From Massilia sp. ST3 (GTDB taxonomy: Bacteria; Pseudomonadota; Gammaproteobacteria; Burkholderiales; Burkholderiaceae_D), in assembly GCF_018119405.1 (NCBI RefSeq), contig NZ_JAGPWC010000015.1:1-64000 (forward strand): a DNA stretch of 64,000 bases. The letters run 5' to 3'. The notes beneath the pieces were generated by a model that searched no databases, was not told the DNA's origin, and saw only the letters and a list, made by a program, of their open reading frames with translations. A program made the position numbers and the translations under genes. Below, piece after piece: positions 18,384 to 27,262 of the stretch (its first letter is position 1; every line of letters starts with the position of its first letter).

Positions 18384-19490
18384 ATGATCGATCAACATCG
18401 GCGCGGCATGGTCCTGGCCGCGGGTGCACTGGCGGCTGGCGCGGTTGGCGCTCCCGCCTGGGGGCAGAACGCCGCACAGGGCGGCCGCAAGCTGGGCTAC
18501 GCCATCGTCGGCCTGGGCGGCTACGGACTGGGCGTCGTGATCCCGCAGTTCAAGCATTGCCGGCACAGCCGCCTGGTGGCGCTGGTGAGCGGCGACCCGG
18601 CCAAGGCCAGGCGTGTGGCTCAGGAATACGGGGTGCCGGAAAAGAACCTCTACAACTACGACAACTACGACAGCATCCGCGACAACCCGGCCATCGACAT
18701 CGTCTACATCTGCCTGCCCGTGTCCATGCATGCCGAGTACACGATCCGCGCCGCCAGGGCGGGCAAGCACGTGCTGTGCGAAAAGCCGATGGCGGTGTCC
18801 TCGCGCGAATGCGAAGCCATGATCGCGGCCTGCCGCCAGGCGGTCAAGAAGCTGATGATCGGCTACCGCTGCCACTTCGAGCCGTACAACCTGGAAGCGA
18901 TCCGCCGCGCGCGCGCGGGCGAAATCGGCAAGCTGCGCTACTTCCGGTCCGAGCATGGCTTCAACTTCGGCAATCCGAATGCCTGGCGCCTCAAGAAGGC
19001 GATGTCGGGCGGCGGCTCGATGATGGACATCGGCATCTACGCGCTGCAGGCGGCGCGCTACATGACCGGCGAGGAGCCCGTCGCCCTGTATGCCAAGGAG
19101 ACCACCGACAAGCGCGACCCGCGCTTCCGCGAGGTCGAGGACATGGTCGAGTTCCAGCTCGAGTTCCCGTCCGGCGTGATCGGCTCCTGCATGTCGATGT
19201 ACAGCGCCAACCAGAATCACATCCTCCTGATGGGCGACAAGGGCCGCATCGAAATGGAGCCCGGCACCGGCTACGGCGGCAACCGCCTGTGGGTGGGCAA
19301 GGGGCGCGAGACCGAGATCACGCCGCCGAACGCCGAGGCCAACCAGTGGGCCGGCCAGCTCGACCACCTGGCGCAATGCGTGCTACAGAACCGCGAACCG
19401 ATCGTGGCCGGCGAAGAGGGCTTGCGCGACATCCGCATCATCGAGGCGGTGTACAAGTCGGCGCGCGAGGGGCGCAGGATCGTGCTGTAA
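18384..19490 (+). CDS. Exported Gfo/Idh/MocA oxidoreductase (glucose-fructose oxidoreductase-like)
   Basis: The 368-residue protein begins with a twin-Arg-like export signal without a lysine-rich start (HRRGMVLAAGALAAGAVGAP). The dinucleotide fold follows with YAIVGLGGYGLGVVIP. The family catalytic segment is LCEKPMAVSSRECEAM, with the EKP lysine, followed by GYRCHFEPYNLEAI and GGGSMMDIGIYALQAARYM (DIGIYAL). Zymomonas glucose-fructose oxidoreductase is likewise exported with tightly bound NADP and makes gluconolactone and sorbitol. AGGAG lies 6 bases before this ATG and abuts an ATG at 18378, so 18384 is preferred. The exact sugar is unknown. Confidence 0.85.
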   Translation: MIDQHRRGMVLAAGALAAGAVGAPAWGQNAAQGGRKLGYAIVGLGGYGLGVVIPQFKHCRHSRLVALVSGDPAKARRVAQEYGVPEKNLYNYDNYDSIRDNPAIDIVYICLPVSMHAEYTIRAARAGKHVLCEKPMAVSSRECEAMIAACRQAVKKLMIGYRCHFEPYNLEAIRRARAGEIGKLRYFRSEHGFNFGNPNAWRLKKAMSGGGSMMDIGIYALQAARYMTGEEPVALYAKETTDKRDPRFREVEDMVEFQLEFPSGVIGSCMSMYSANQNHILLMGDKGRIEMEPGTGYGGNRLWVGKGRETEITPPNAEANQWAGQLDHLAQCVLQNREPIVAGEEGLRDIRIIEAVYKSAREGRRIVL

Positions 19491-19575
19491 GGACCGCCAG
19501 GCGAACGCCGCGCGCTAGGCACCGCCGCCGGTTTTCGGTTATAAAGGCAGCTCGATTGTTGTACGGAGTAAAGTG

Positions 19576-20388
19576 ATGGGTATGGGAATCACGAAGCTTG
19601 GCCGGCGCGGCGCGCTGGCCCTCGGTCTGGCAACGGGTATGCTGCTGGCGCTGCCGCAGGTGCAGGCGGCCGACCTGCTGGCGGACACCAAGGCGCGCGG
19701 CACCCTGCGCATCGCCATGGAAGGCACCTACCCGCCGTTCAACTTCAAGGACCCGAAGACCGGCCAGCTGGCCGGCTACGACGTCGACGTCGCCCGCCTG
19801 GTGGCCGGCAAGCTGGGCCTGCGGCCCGAGTTCGTCAGCACCGAGTGGGCCGCCATCCTGGCCGGCCTGGCGGCGGGCAAGTACGACGTGATCATCAGCC
19901 AGGTCGGGATCACGGAGAAACGCCGGCAGGCCTTCGATTTTTCGGTCCCTTACACCTATTCGAGCCCGCAGCTCATCGTGCGCAAGAACGAGCGCGCCAG
20001 CTACGCCAGCCTGAATGACCTGAAGGGCCGCAAGGTCGGCGTGGGGCAGGGCAGCGTGTTCGAGCAGCAGGTCAAGGCGGTGCCGGGCATCGAGGTCAAG
20101 AGCTATCCGGCGGCGCCGGAGAACCTGCAGGACCTGGCCTTCGGGCGCATCGACGCGGCCCTCAACGACAGCCTGATGGTGGCCTACCTGCTCAAGAATT
20201 CGCGCCTGCCGATCAAGGCCGGGCCGCGCGTGGGCGCGGTCGAGCGCATGGGCGTCGCCATGCGCAAGGGGAATCCGCAGTTCAAGGCGGCGGTCGACAA
20301 GATCCTCGAGGACGCCCGCAAGGATGGCACGCTCAAGGGGCTGTCGCTCAAGTGGTTCGGCGCCGACGCGAGCCAGGAACCGAAGTGA
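19576..20388 (+). CDS. Amino-acid ABC transporter periplasmic binding protein (FliY/TcyJ-like)
   Basis: The 270-residue protein has a signal peptide ending at QVQAA. It then shows the SBP_bac_3 fold: GTLRIAMEGTYPPFNFKD, TGQLAGYDVDVARLVAGKLG, KYDVIISQVGITEKRRQAFD and FSVPYTYSSPQLIVRKN. The closest groups are cystine/polar amino-acid binding proteins. GGAG lies 7 bases upstream of the ATG. Its stop overlaps the GTG start of the permease, so the two are coupled. Confidence 0.88.
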   Translation: MGMGITKLGRRGALALGLATGMLLALPQVQAADLLADTKARGTLRIAMEGTYPPFNFKDPKTGQLAGYDVDVARLVAGKLGLRPEFVSTEWAAILAGLAAGKYDVIISQVGITEKRRQAFDFSVPYTYSSPQLIVRKNERASYASLNDLKGRKVGVGQGSVFEQQVKAVPGIEVKSYPAAPENLQDLAFGRIDAALNDSLMVAYLLKNSRLPIKAGPRVGAVERMGVAMRKGNPQFKAAVDKILEDARKDGTLKGLSLKWFGADASQEPK

Positions 20389-21086
20389 TTCCCGCCGACG
20401 CGGCCTCCGGGGGCGCCGCGCTCCTGGAGCTGGCCGGCCTGCTGCGCGACGCGGCGCCGGTGATGCTGGCCGGCGCAGGCTACACCCTGCTGTTCGCGGT
20501 CGCCTCGATGGTGGGCGGGCTGGCGCTGGGCTTTCCCGTGGCCCTGATGCGCCTGGCGCCCTGGCGCCTGGTGCGCCTGCCGGCTTCGCTCTATGTGAGC
20601 GTGATGCGCGGCACGCCGCTGCTGGTGCAGATCTTCGTCATCTACTACGGCTTGCCGAGCGTCGGCATCGAGTTCACGCCAGTCACGGCGGGCGTGCTGG
20701 CGCTCTCGCTCAACGGCGGCGCCTACCTGTCCGAAAGCCTGCGCGGCGCGATCCGCAGCGTCAGCGAAGGGCAGTGGCGCGCCAGCTTCAGCCTCGGCCT
20801 GGGCTGGTGGCAGACCCTCGGCCACGTGATCCTGCCACAGGCGCTGCGCGTGGCCGTGCCGTCGATGAGCAACACCTTGATCAGCCTGATCAAGGACACT
20901 TCGCTGGTGTCGGTGATCGCGCTCACCGAGCTGATGCTGGCGACCAAGGAAGTCATCGCCGTCACCTTCCAGCCCTTGCCCCTCTACCTGGCGGCGGCCG
21001 CCATCTACTGGTGCCTGAGCCTGTTCTTCGAAGCCCTCCAGCGCCGCGCCGAGCGGCGCCTGAACCGGGCGCACCAGCCGCGCTGA
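20385..21086 (+). CDS. Amino-acid ABC transporter permease
   Basis: The 233-residue inner-membrane protein has about five membrane segments. It carries the polar amino-acid permease marks VMRGTPLLVQIFVIYYGLPS and the EAA-loop region ASFSLGLGWWQTLGHVILPQ, which docks with an ATPase. The start is a GTG overlapping the binding-protein stop (GTGA). No ATP-binding gene follows; the next gene is a separate diguanylate cyclase, so the ATPase must come from elsewhere. Confidence 0.9.
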   Translation: MIPADAASGGAALLELAGLLRDAAPVMLAGAGYTLLFAVASMVGGLALGFPVALMRLAPWRLVRLPASLYVSVMRGTPLLVQIFVIYYGLPSVGIEFTPVTAGVLALSLNGGAYLSESLRGAIRSVSEGQWRASFSLGLGWWQTLGHVILPQALRVAVPSMSNTLISLIKDTSLVSVIALTELMLATKEVIAVTFQPLPLYLAAAAIYWCLSLFFEALQRRAERRLNRAHQPR

Positions 21087-21205
21087 GCCGGCCGGTGTGT
21101 TGTAGAAATGCCGATTGCATATGCACAACATACCTCGACAGCCGTTTCGACCAGTGTTAGTCTTTTTGGAAATACTGACAATCGGCAACGATCGGCGGAG
21201 GAATT

Positions 21206-23368
21206 ATGGAACACGGCCCGCTACGGCCGCCCCTTGCGTCTCCCATGTCCCGGGACGCGGAACCTGAAGCCGAAGCCGTTACGCTGCCCGGCGGCGCCAT
21301 GTTCTCGGCGCCTGCCCAGCCTACCGCCGGCTACAACGAGCTGTTCCTGCTGGCGCCCTTCGGTTTCTTCGTGCTCGGGCAGGGCGGCGTCATCCTCCAG
21401 GCCAACCTGTGCGGCGCCCGCATGCTGGGCCTGCCGCGCAGCGCCCTCGTCGGCCTGCGCCTGCGCGACTTCGCCGGCGGGGCCGACATCGAGGTCCTCG
21501 AGCGCTTCCTGGCCGATTCCTGCGGCGCCGGCCTGGAACCGCGCTGTGAGCTCATGCTGCGTGCGCGCGACGGCGGCGCCAGCTGGGTCAGCCTGGTGGG
21601 CAGTTACGACATCGGCACGCGCGCCTGTCGCGTGGTGGCCGAGCAGGCCGGCAGCCGGATCGAGGCCCTGGCGCGCAGCGAGGAGCGCCTGCGCCGCATC
21701 GTGCACTGCGCCGACGAGGGCGTATGGGAGGTCGATGCCTTCGGTCACACCACCTTCGTCAACCCGCGCATGGCGGCGCTGCTCGGCTATCCGATCGAAG
21801 ACATTCTCGACCTGCCGGTGGGACGCTTCATGGACGACGAGGGCAGGGCCCTGCTGGAGCGCAACATCGCGCGCCGGCGCCAGGGCGAAGTGCGGCGCTA
21901 CGAGTTCAAGTTCATCCGCAGCGACGGCGCCGAGCTGTGGGCCTGCGTGGCCATCAACCCGCTGTTCGACGCCGGCGGGCGCTACCTGGGCGCGCTGGCG
22001 CTGGTGAACGACATCACCAGCCAGCGCGCGGCCACCGCCCGCATCTGGCGCCGCGCCAACTACGACGACCTGACCGGCCTGCCCAACCGCCACATGTTCA
22101 TGGACCGGCTGGCGCAGGAAACCCGGCGCGCCGACCGCTGCACCGACGGCAGCGCGGCCTTCCTGGCGCTGCTGTTCATCGACCTCGACCACTTCAAGGA
22201 AGTCAACGACCGCCTCGGCCACGCGGCCGGCGACTGCCTGCTGGCCGAGGCCGCCCAGCGCATCGGCGGCTGCGTGCGCGCGTCCGACACCATCGGCCGC
22301 CTGGGCGGCGACGAATTCACCGTGGTGCTGTCCGGGCTGGACCGGGTCGGCACCGTGGACCGCATCGCCCAGGGCATCGTCGACGCGCTGGCGGCGCCAT
22401 TCACGCTGGATGCGGGAGCGGAGCCGGTACAGGCCGGGGTTTCGGCCTCGGTCGGCATCGCGCTCTACCCGGCGGACGCCGGCCAGGTCTGCGACCTGAT
22501 GGCGCGCGCCGACCAGGCCATGTACGTGGCCAAGCACGCCGGCCGCAACCGCTATGCCTACTACACCGACGGCGCCCAGCAGGCCATGCTGGCGCGCCAG
22601 GCCATCGCCGCCGAACTGCGCGCGGCGCTGGCCGGGAACCAGTTCGAACTGCTGTACCAGCCGATCGCCTCGCTGCATGACGGCCGGGTGCGCAAGGCCG
22701 AGGCCCTGCTGCGCTGGCGCCATCCGCGCCGCGGGCTGCTGCGTCCGGCGGAATTCATGCCCTTTGCCGAGTCGAGCGGATTGATGGTCGAGATCGGCGA
22801 CTGGGTGCTGCGCGAGGCGGCGCTCCAGGTGCAGCGCTGGCAGGCGAGCGTGGATGCCGGCTTCCAGGTGAGCGTCAACAAGTCGCCGGCCCAGATCCAG
22901 CGCGAGCCGGGCGACTACGACAGCTGGCTGGCCTTCCTGAAGGAACGCGCCCTGCCGCCGCGCAGCGTGGTGGTGGAGATCGGCGAAGCGATGCTGCTCG
23001 AGGGCATGGACGCCGTGATCGAGCGCCTGCGTCCCTACCGCGCCATGGGCCTGCAGGTGGCGCTGGACCATTTCGGCGCCGGGTACTCTTCGCTGGCCCA
23101 CCTGGTGCGCTACGAGCTCGACTACATCAAGATCGACCAGGGTTTCGTCGAGGCCCTGGAGCACGAAGCCAATGGGCTGGCGGCCTGCGAAGCCATCATC
23201 GCCATGGCGCACAAGCTGGGCATGAAGGTGGTGGCGGAGGGTGTCGAGACCGAACTCCAGCGCAGCTTGCTGCGCGAGGCCGGCTGCGATTATGCGCAAG
23301 GCTATGTCGTCGGCGGGCCGATGCCGGCCGGCGAACTGGAGCGCCTGGCCCGGACGGCCGGACGCTAG
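21206..23368 (+). CDS. PAS-PAS-GGDEF-EAL cyclic-di-GMP signalling protein
   Basis: The 720-residue protein has no membrane segment. A degenerate PAS domain (about 35-140) is followed by a good PAS-PAC pair (about 155-275). The GGDEF domain keeps its active site, RLGGDEFTVVL, with NYDDLTGLPNRHMFMDRL upstream. The EAL domain has KAEALLRWRHP, VNKSPAQ, YIKIDQGF, VVAEGVET and AQGY. The usual DDFGTGYSSL is changed to DHFGAGYSSL, so the second metal-binding Asp is His. The cyclase side looks active and the phosphodiesterase side doubtful. GGAGG lies 7 bases before the ATG. Confidence 0.93.
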   Translation: MEHGPLRPPLASPMSRDAEPEAEAVTLPGGAMFSAPAQPTAGYNELFLLAPFGFFVLGQGGVILQANLCGARMLGLPRSALVGLRLRDFAGGADIEVLERFLADSCGAGLEPRCELMLRARDGGASWVSLVGSYDIGTRACRVVAEQAGSRIEALARSEERLRRIVHCADEGVWEVDAFGHTTFVNPRMAALLGYPIEDILDLPVGRFMDDEGRALLERNIARRRQGEVRRYEFKFIRSDGAELWACVAINPLFDAGGRYLGALALVNDITSQRAATARIWRRANYDDLTGLPNRHMFMDRLAQETRRADRCTDGSAAFLALLFIDLDHFKEVNDRLGHAAGDCLLAEAAQRIGGCVRASDTIGRLGGDEFTVVLSGLDRVGTVDRIAQGIVDALAAPFTLDAGAEPVQAGVSASVGIALYPADAGQVCDLMARADQAMYVAKHAGRNRYAYYTDGAQQAMLARQAIAAELRAALAGNQFELLYQPIASLHDGRVRKAEALLRWRHPRRGLLRPAEFMPFAESSGLMVEIGDWVLREAALQVQRWQASVDAGFQVSVNKSPAQIQREPGDYDSWLAFLKERALPPRSVVVEIGEAMLLEGMDAVIERLRPYRAMGLQVALDHFGAGYSSLAHLVRYELDYIKIDQGFVEALEHEANGLAACEAIIAMAHKLGMKVVAEGVETELQRSLLREAGCDYAQGYVVGGPMPAGELERLARTAGR

Positions 23369-23396
23369 GCAGGGTTCGCCCGGCGCACAATGGGAA

Positions 23397-23456
23397 CGGC
23401 CGGTCATGAGGACCGGCCGCGGAAAATGGAACGGCTGGCACTGAGGGCCAGCCGTT
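23397..23456. terminator. Two tandem hairpins between the GGDEF-EAL gene and the Gln-rich gene
   Basis: The first stem is CGGCCGGTC-ATGAG-GACCGGCCG (23397-23419). The second is AACGGCTGGC ... GCCAGCCGTT (23430-23456). They lie between convergent genes. T runs are weak on both strands (TTTTCC after the second on the minus strand), so they are only probable terminators. Confidence 0.55.
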
Positions 23457-23491
23457 GGGCGCGCTGTGCGCCCTATGCGAAGCCTACCGCC

Positions 23492-23965
23492 TTAGCGGTT
23501 GCCGCGCTGCTTGTCGACGCTGTTGTCCTGGCTCCAGGCTTGAGACGCATCCTTCGCGCTCTCGCCCTTCGAACCCAGGTCGTCCAGTGCCGGCGTACCG
23601 CCGGAAGCATGCTGGCCGCCCGACTGCTGGCTGCCCTGCCGGCCCGACTGCTGACTACCTTGTTGCTGGCCGGATTGCTGGCTGCCCTGCTGGTTGATGT
23701 TGGACTGCCTGCTTCCTTGCTGCTGCTGCCCCGACTGCTGGCTGCCTTGCTGCTGCTTGCCGGATTGCTGACTACCTTGCTGCTGTTGACCTGATTGCTG
23801 GCTACCCTGTTGTTGCTGCTCCGACTGCTGGCTACCGGATTGCCGCCCCGACTGCATGTTGCCCGATTGTTGCTGGTTCAGCTTGTCACGCTGGACATTG
23901 GTGTCCATATCGTTCAGCTGGTCGTAGCTCGGGCCTTTGGTGCCATGTCCTTTGTTCTCACCCAT
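23492..23965 (-). CDS. Gln/Ser/Gly-rich repeat protein, function unknown
   Basis: The 157-residue protein is highly hydrophilic, with no signal peptide or membrane segment. Residues about 32-115 are imperfect tandem repeats of QQQQGSQQSG with variants such as QQSGKQQQGS. The N-terminus (GENKGHGTKGPSYDQLNDMD) and C-terminus (ALDDLGSKGESAKDASQAWS) are non-repetitive. It resembles small stress-type hydrophilic proteins with low-complexity cores, but I cannot assign a family. The DNA is a CTG-rich repeat tract on the plus strand, so repeat number may vary. Confidence 0.65.
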   Translation of the reverse strand: MGENKGHGTKGPSYDQLNDMDTNVQRDKLNQQQSGNMQSGRQSGSQQSEQQQQGSQQSGQQQQGSQQSGKQQQGSQQSGQQQQGSRQSNINQQGSQQSGQQQGSQQSGRQGSQQSGGQHASGGTPALDDLGSKGESAKDASQAWSQDNSVDKQRGNR

Positions 23966-24130
23966 GGATCCTCCGTGTTTAGTGCTTCGAGACCTTCATT
24001 CTAGGCTTCTGGCCCGTCAGGACAATCGGAGTGTGGGAGGCACGACCGTAGGACAGGTCGGACATAGTCGGCAGTAGAATCATGCCGTGGAGAAGGTGTT
24101 TTCAGCCGCATAAATGTGGCCAAGGAAATA

Positions 24131-24152
24131 CACCGCCCCGGGCGGGGCGGTG
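24131..24152 (-). terminator. Terminator of the ETF-QO gene
   Basis: CACCGCCCC-GGGC-GGGGCGGTG has a 9-bp stem just beyond the gene's stop. On the minus strand it is followed by TATTTCCTT, a weak T stretch. Confidence 0.65.
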
Positions 24153-24163
24153 CGGAACGACCC

Positions 24164-25840
24164 TTACATGTTCGGGTAGTTCGGACCGCCGCCGCCTTCC
24201 GGGGTGACCCAGACGATGTTCTGGGTCGGGTCCTTGATGTCGCAGGTCTTGCAGTGCACGCAGTTCTGGGCGTTGATCTGCAGGCGGTCCTTGCCGTCGT
24301 CGGTCTTGACGAACTCGTACACGCCGGCCGGGCAGTAGCGCTGTTCGGGACCGGCATAGGTGGCCAGGTTCACGTCCACTGGAACGCTCGCGTTCTTCAG
24401 GGTCAGGTGCACCGGCTGGTCTTCGCCGTGGTTGGTGTTCGAGATGAACACCGAGGACAGGCGATCAAAAGTCAGCTTGCCGTCCGGCTTCGGATAGACG
24501 ATCGGCTTGAACTGCGAGGCCGGTTTCAGGCACTCGTGGTCGGCGTGCTTGTGGCGGAGGGTCCATGGCGCCTTGCCGCGGAAGACGATCTGGTCGATGC
24601 CGGTCATGATCGTGCCCATCACCAGGCCCTTGGCCATCCAGGGCTTGAAGTTGCGCGCGATGTGCAGTTCCTCGTGCAGCCAGGACTGTTCGAAGGCGGC
24701 CGGATAGCTGCTCAGCTCGTCAGCCTGGCGGCCGGCGGCCAGCGCCTCGTAGGCGGCGTCGGCGGCCAGCATGCCGGTCTTGATCGCGGCGTGGCTGCCC
24801 TTGATGCGGCTGGTGTTCAGGAAGCCGGCGTCGCAGCCGATCAGGGCGCCGCCCGGGAACACGGTCTTCGGCAAGGATTGCAGACCCCCTGCCGTGATCG
24901 CGCGCGCGCCGTAGGAAATGCGCTTGCCGCCTTCGAAGAAGTGGCGGATCGCCGGGTGGGTTTTATAGCGCTGGAATTCCTCGTAGGGCGACAGGTAGGG
25001 GTTCTGGTAGGACAGGCCCACCACGAAGCCGACCGCGACCTGGTTGTTTTCCAGGTGGTAGAGGAAGGAGCCGCCGTAGGTGCTGTTGTCCAGCGGCCAG
25101 CCGGCGGTGTGGATCACCAGGCCGGGCTTGTGCTTGGCCGGGTCGATTTCCCACAGTTCCTTGATGCCGATGCCGTAGGTCTGCGGATCCTTGCCTTTGT
25201 TGAGGTCGTATTTCGCCATCAGCTGCTTGCCGAGGTGGCCTCGCGAGCCTTCCGCGAACAGGGTGTACTTGGCGTGCAGTTCCATGCCGAGCTGGAAGTC
25301 CGGACCCGGCTCGCCGTCGCGCTTGACGCCCATGTTGCCGGTGGCCACGCCCTTGACCGAGCCGTCCTCGTTATACAGGATCTCGGCGGCCGGGAAGCCC
25401 GGGAAGATCTCGACGCCCAGGCTTTCCGCCTGCTGGCCCAGCCAGCGCACCACGTTGGCGAGCGAGATCACGTAGTTGCCATGATTGGTCAGCGCCTTCG
25501 GGATCGCGAACGACGGGGTCGCATAGGACTTGGTCTCGGTCAGGAACAGGACGCGGTCCTCGGTGACGGCGGTGTTCAGCGGCGCGCCTTTTTCCTTCCA
25601 GTCAGGAATCAGCTCGTTCAGCGCGCGCGGGTCCATCACCGCGCCCGACAGGATGTGCGCGCCGACTTCGCTGCCTTTTTCCAGAACGCAGACCGACACG
25701 TCCTGGCCTTTTTCCGCGGCCAGCTGCTTGAGCCGGATCGCCGCGGACAGGCCTGCGGGGCCGCCGCCGACGATGACGACGTCGTACTCCATCGCCTCAC
25801 GCGGCCCGTATTGTTCAAGAATGTTGGTTGGCTCTGTCAT
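24164..25840 (-). CDS. Electron transfer flavoprotein-ubiquinone oxidoreductase
   Basis: The 558-residue enzyme carries electrons from reduced ETF to ubiquinone during fatty-acid and amino-acid oxidation, attached to the inner membrane. The FAD motif VVIVGGGPAGLSAAIRLKQ is near the N-terminus, and GCDAGFLNTSRIKGSHAAIK is in the FAD/quinone part. A C-terminal 4Fe-4S cluster has RYCPAGVYEF and NCVHCKTCDIKDPTQN. Start MTEPTNILEQYG is chosen because the family begins there; the longer frame upstream lacks support. It is divergent from an SDR-thioesterase pair. Confidence 0.95.
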   Translation of the reverse strand: MTEPTNILEQYGPREAMEYDVVIVGGGPAGLSAAIRLKQLAAEKGQDVSVCVLEKGSEVGAHILSGAVMDPRALNELIPDWKEKGAPLNTAVTEDRVLFLTETKSYATPSFAIPKALTNHGNYVISLANVVRWLGQQAESLGVEIFPGFPAAEILYNEDGSVKGVATGNMGVKRDGEPGPDFQLGMELHAKYTLFAEGSRGHLGKQLMAKYDLNKGKDPQTYGIGIKELWEIDPAKHKPGLVIHTAGWPLDNSTYGGSFLYHLENNQVAVGFVVGLSYQNPYLSPYEEFQRYKTHPAIRHFFEGGKRISYGARAITAGGLQSLPKTVFPGGALIGCDAGFLNTSRIKGSHAAIKTGMLAADAAYEALAAGRQADELSSYPAAFEQSWLHEELHIARNFKPWMAKGLVMGTIMTGIDQIVFRGKAPWTLRHKHADHECLKPASQFKPIVYPKPDGKLTFDRLSSVFISNTNHGEDQPVHLTLKNASVPVDVNLATYAGPEQRYCPAGVYEFVKTDDGKDRLQINAQNCVHCKTCDIKDPTQNIVWVTPEGGGGPNYPNM

Positions 25841-26013
25841 GGTTTTTATATGAAGAAATAAATTTAAGCACGAGTGTGCCTTTTTTTGGTCCCGAATGCA
25901 ACTGCGCCGCCATTTTACGGGCAATATTGGATGCGGCAATCTAATACTGATGTTTTGTGTAATGATGATGGCTTCGCAACAAGGTCATGCGCAGTGCGCC
26001 AAGGGAGCCATCC

Positions 26014-26790
26014 GTGGGGATTGAAGTCAATTTCGAAGGCAAGATTGCAATGGTCACGGGCGCGTCGAGCGGGCTCGGCGCGCGCTTCGCGAAGGCGCTG
26101 GCGGGAGCGGGCGCCCAGGTGGTGCTGGCTTCGCGCCGGGTCGAGCGGCTCAAGGAATTGCGGGCCGAGATCGAAGCCGACGGCGGCGCGGCCCATGTGG
26201 TGCGCCTCGACGTCACCGACCTGGACAGCATCAAGGCGGCCATTGCGCATGCCGAGACCGAAGCCGGGCCGATCGACATCCTGGTGAACAACTCGGGCGT
26301 GTCGGCCACCCAGAAGCTGCTGGACGTCTCCGAGGACGACTACGGCTACATCATGGACACCAACCTGCGCGGCGCCTTCTTCGTGGCCCAGCAGACCGCC
26401 AAGCGCATGATCGCGCGCGCCAAGGGCGACCCGCGCAAGCAGCACCGCATCGTGAACATCGCGTCGGTGGCGGGCTTGCGCGTGCTGCCCCAGATCGGCG
26501 TGTACTGCATGAGCAAGGCGGCGGTGGTGCAGATGACCAAGGCGATGGCGGTCGAATGGGGCAAGTACGGGATCAACGTGAATGCGATCTGTCCGGGCTA
26601 CATCTCGACCGAAATGAACGAGGATTATTTCGATACCGAACAGGGGCGCAAGCTGATCGACGGGCTGCCGCGCAAGCGCCCCGGCAAGCCGGAAGACCTC
26701 GACGGGCTGCTGCTGCTGCTGGCGGCGGAGGAAGCCCACTTTATCAACGGCGCCATCATCACGGCCGATGACGGGATGACGGCGCAGTAA
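26014..26790 (+). CDS. Short-chain dehydrogenase/reductase
   Basis: The 258-residue enzyme has the classical SDR layout: cofactor loop VTGASSGLGARFAKAL, NNSGVS (NNAG variant), catalytic Ser in NIASVAGLRV, and YCMSKAAVVQMTK with Tyr and Lys. Arg residues after the second beta strand (ASRRVERLKEL) suggest NADP(H). The GTG start is preferred because AAGGGAG lies 6 bases upstream; an ATG nine codons earlier is possible. A thioesterase gene follows after 24 bases, so the pair may act on acyl or aromatic acyl-CoA compounds. Confidence 0.88.
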   Translation: MGIEVNFEGKIAMVTGASSGLGARFAKALAGAGAQVVLASRRVERLKELRAEIEADGGAAHVVRLDVTDLDSIKAAIAHAETEAGPIDILVNNSGVSATQKLLDVSEDDYGYIMDTNLRGAFFVAQQTAKRMIARAKGDPRKQHRIVNIASVAGLRVLPQIGVYCMSKAAVVQMTKAMAVEWGKYGINVNAICPGYISTEMNEDYFDTEQGRKLIDGLPRKRPGKPEDLDGLLLLLAAEEAHFINGAIITADDGMTAQ

Positions 26791-26814
26791 CAGATGTAGA
26801 CGTAAAAGGACGCA

Positions 26815-27237
26815 ATGAGCAGTAAGAAGTTCGTGCATGCGATGCGCATGCCTATCCGTTGGGGCGACATGGACGCCATGGGTCACGTCAACAACACCAA
26901 CTATTTCCGATATATCGAATCGGCCCGCATCGCGTGGCTGGAAAGCGTGGGCGGCCTGCCCGATCCGCGCGGGGAAGGGCCGGTGATCGTCAATGCCTCG
27001 ATGAATTTCCTGAAGCAGCTGACCTATCCGGGCGAGATCGAGGTACGCACTTTCGTGGCGCCGCCGGGCCGCTCCAGTGTCGAGGTCTCGCACGAGATCC
27101 GCCTGGTGGGGGCGGACGGTGAGGCCGGCGAGCTGCATGCCGAAGGACTGGCCAAGGTCGTGTGGGTGGATTTCGCGAAGCAGAAGTCGGCGCCGCTGCC
27201 GGAGGCCTTGAGGGGGCAGTTGCCGGCGGGTGATTGA
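26815..27237 (+). CDS. 4-hydroxybenzoyl-CoA-type acyl-CoA thioesterase
   Basis: The 140-residue hotdog-fold protein has the active-site stretch IRWGDMDAMGHVNNTNYFRY, with the Asp of the YbgC/4HBT family, and ESARIAWLESVG. It likely hydrolyses short or medium acyl-CoA. It follows the SDR gene closely and is probably co-transcribed with it. The intergenic region after it carries repeat elements and no clear terminator. Confidence 0.88.
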   Translation: MSSKKFVHAMRMPIRWGDMDAMGHVNNTNYFRYIESARIAWLESVGGLPDPRGEGPVIVNASMNFLKQLTYPGEIEVRTFVAPPGRSSVEVSHEIRLVGADGEAGELHAEGLAKVVWVDFAKQKSAPLPEALRGQLPAGD

Positions 27238-27262
27238 AAAGATTGACTGGCTGATCGGACAA

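Noticed and set aside
23600..23870. Regular repeats that could be taken for a CRISPR array
   Set aside because: The repeats are in frame, imperfect, without unique spacers of fixed length, and encode the Gln/Ser/Gly-rich protein.
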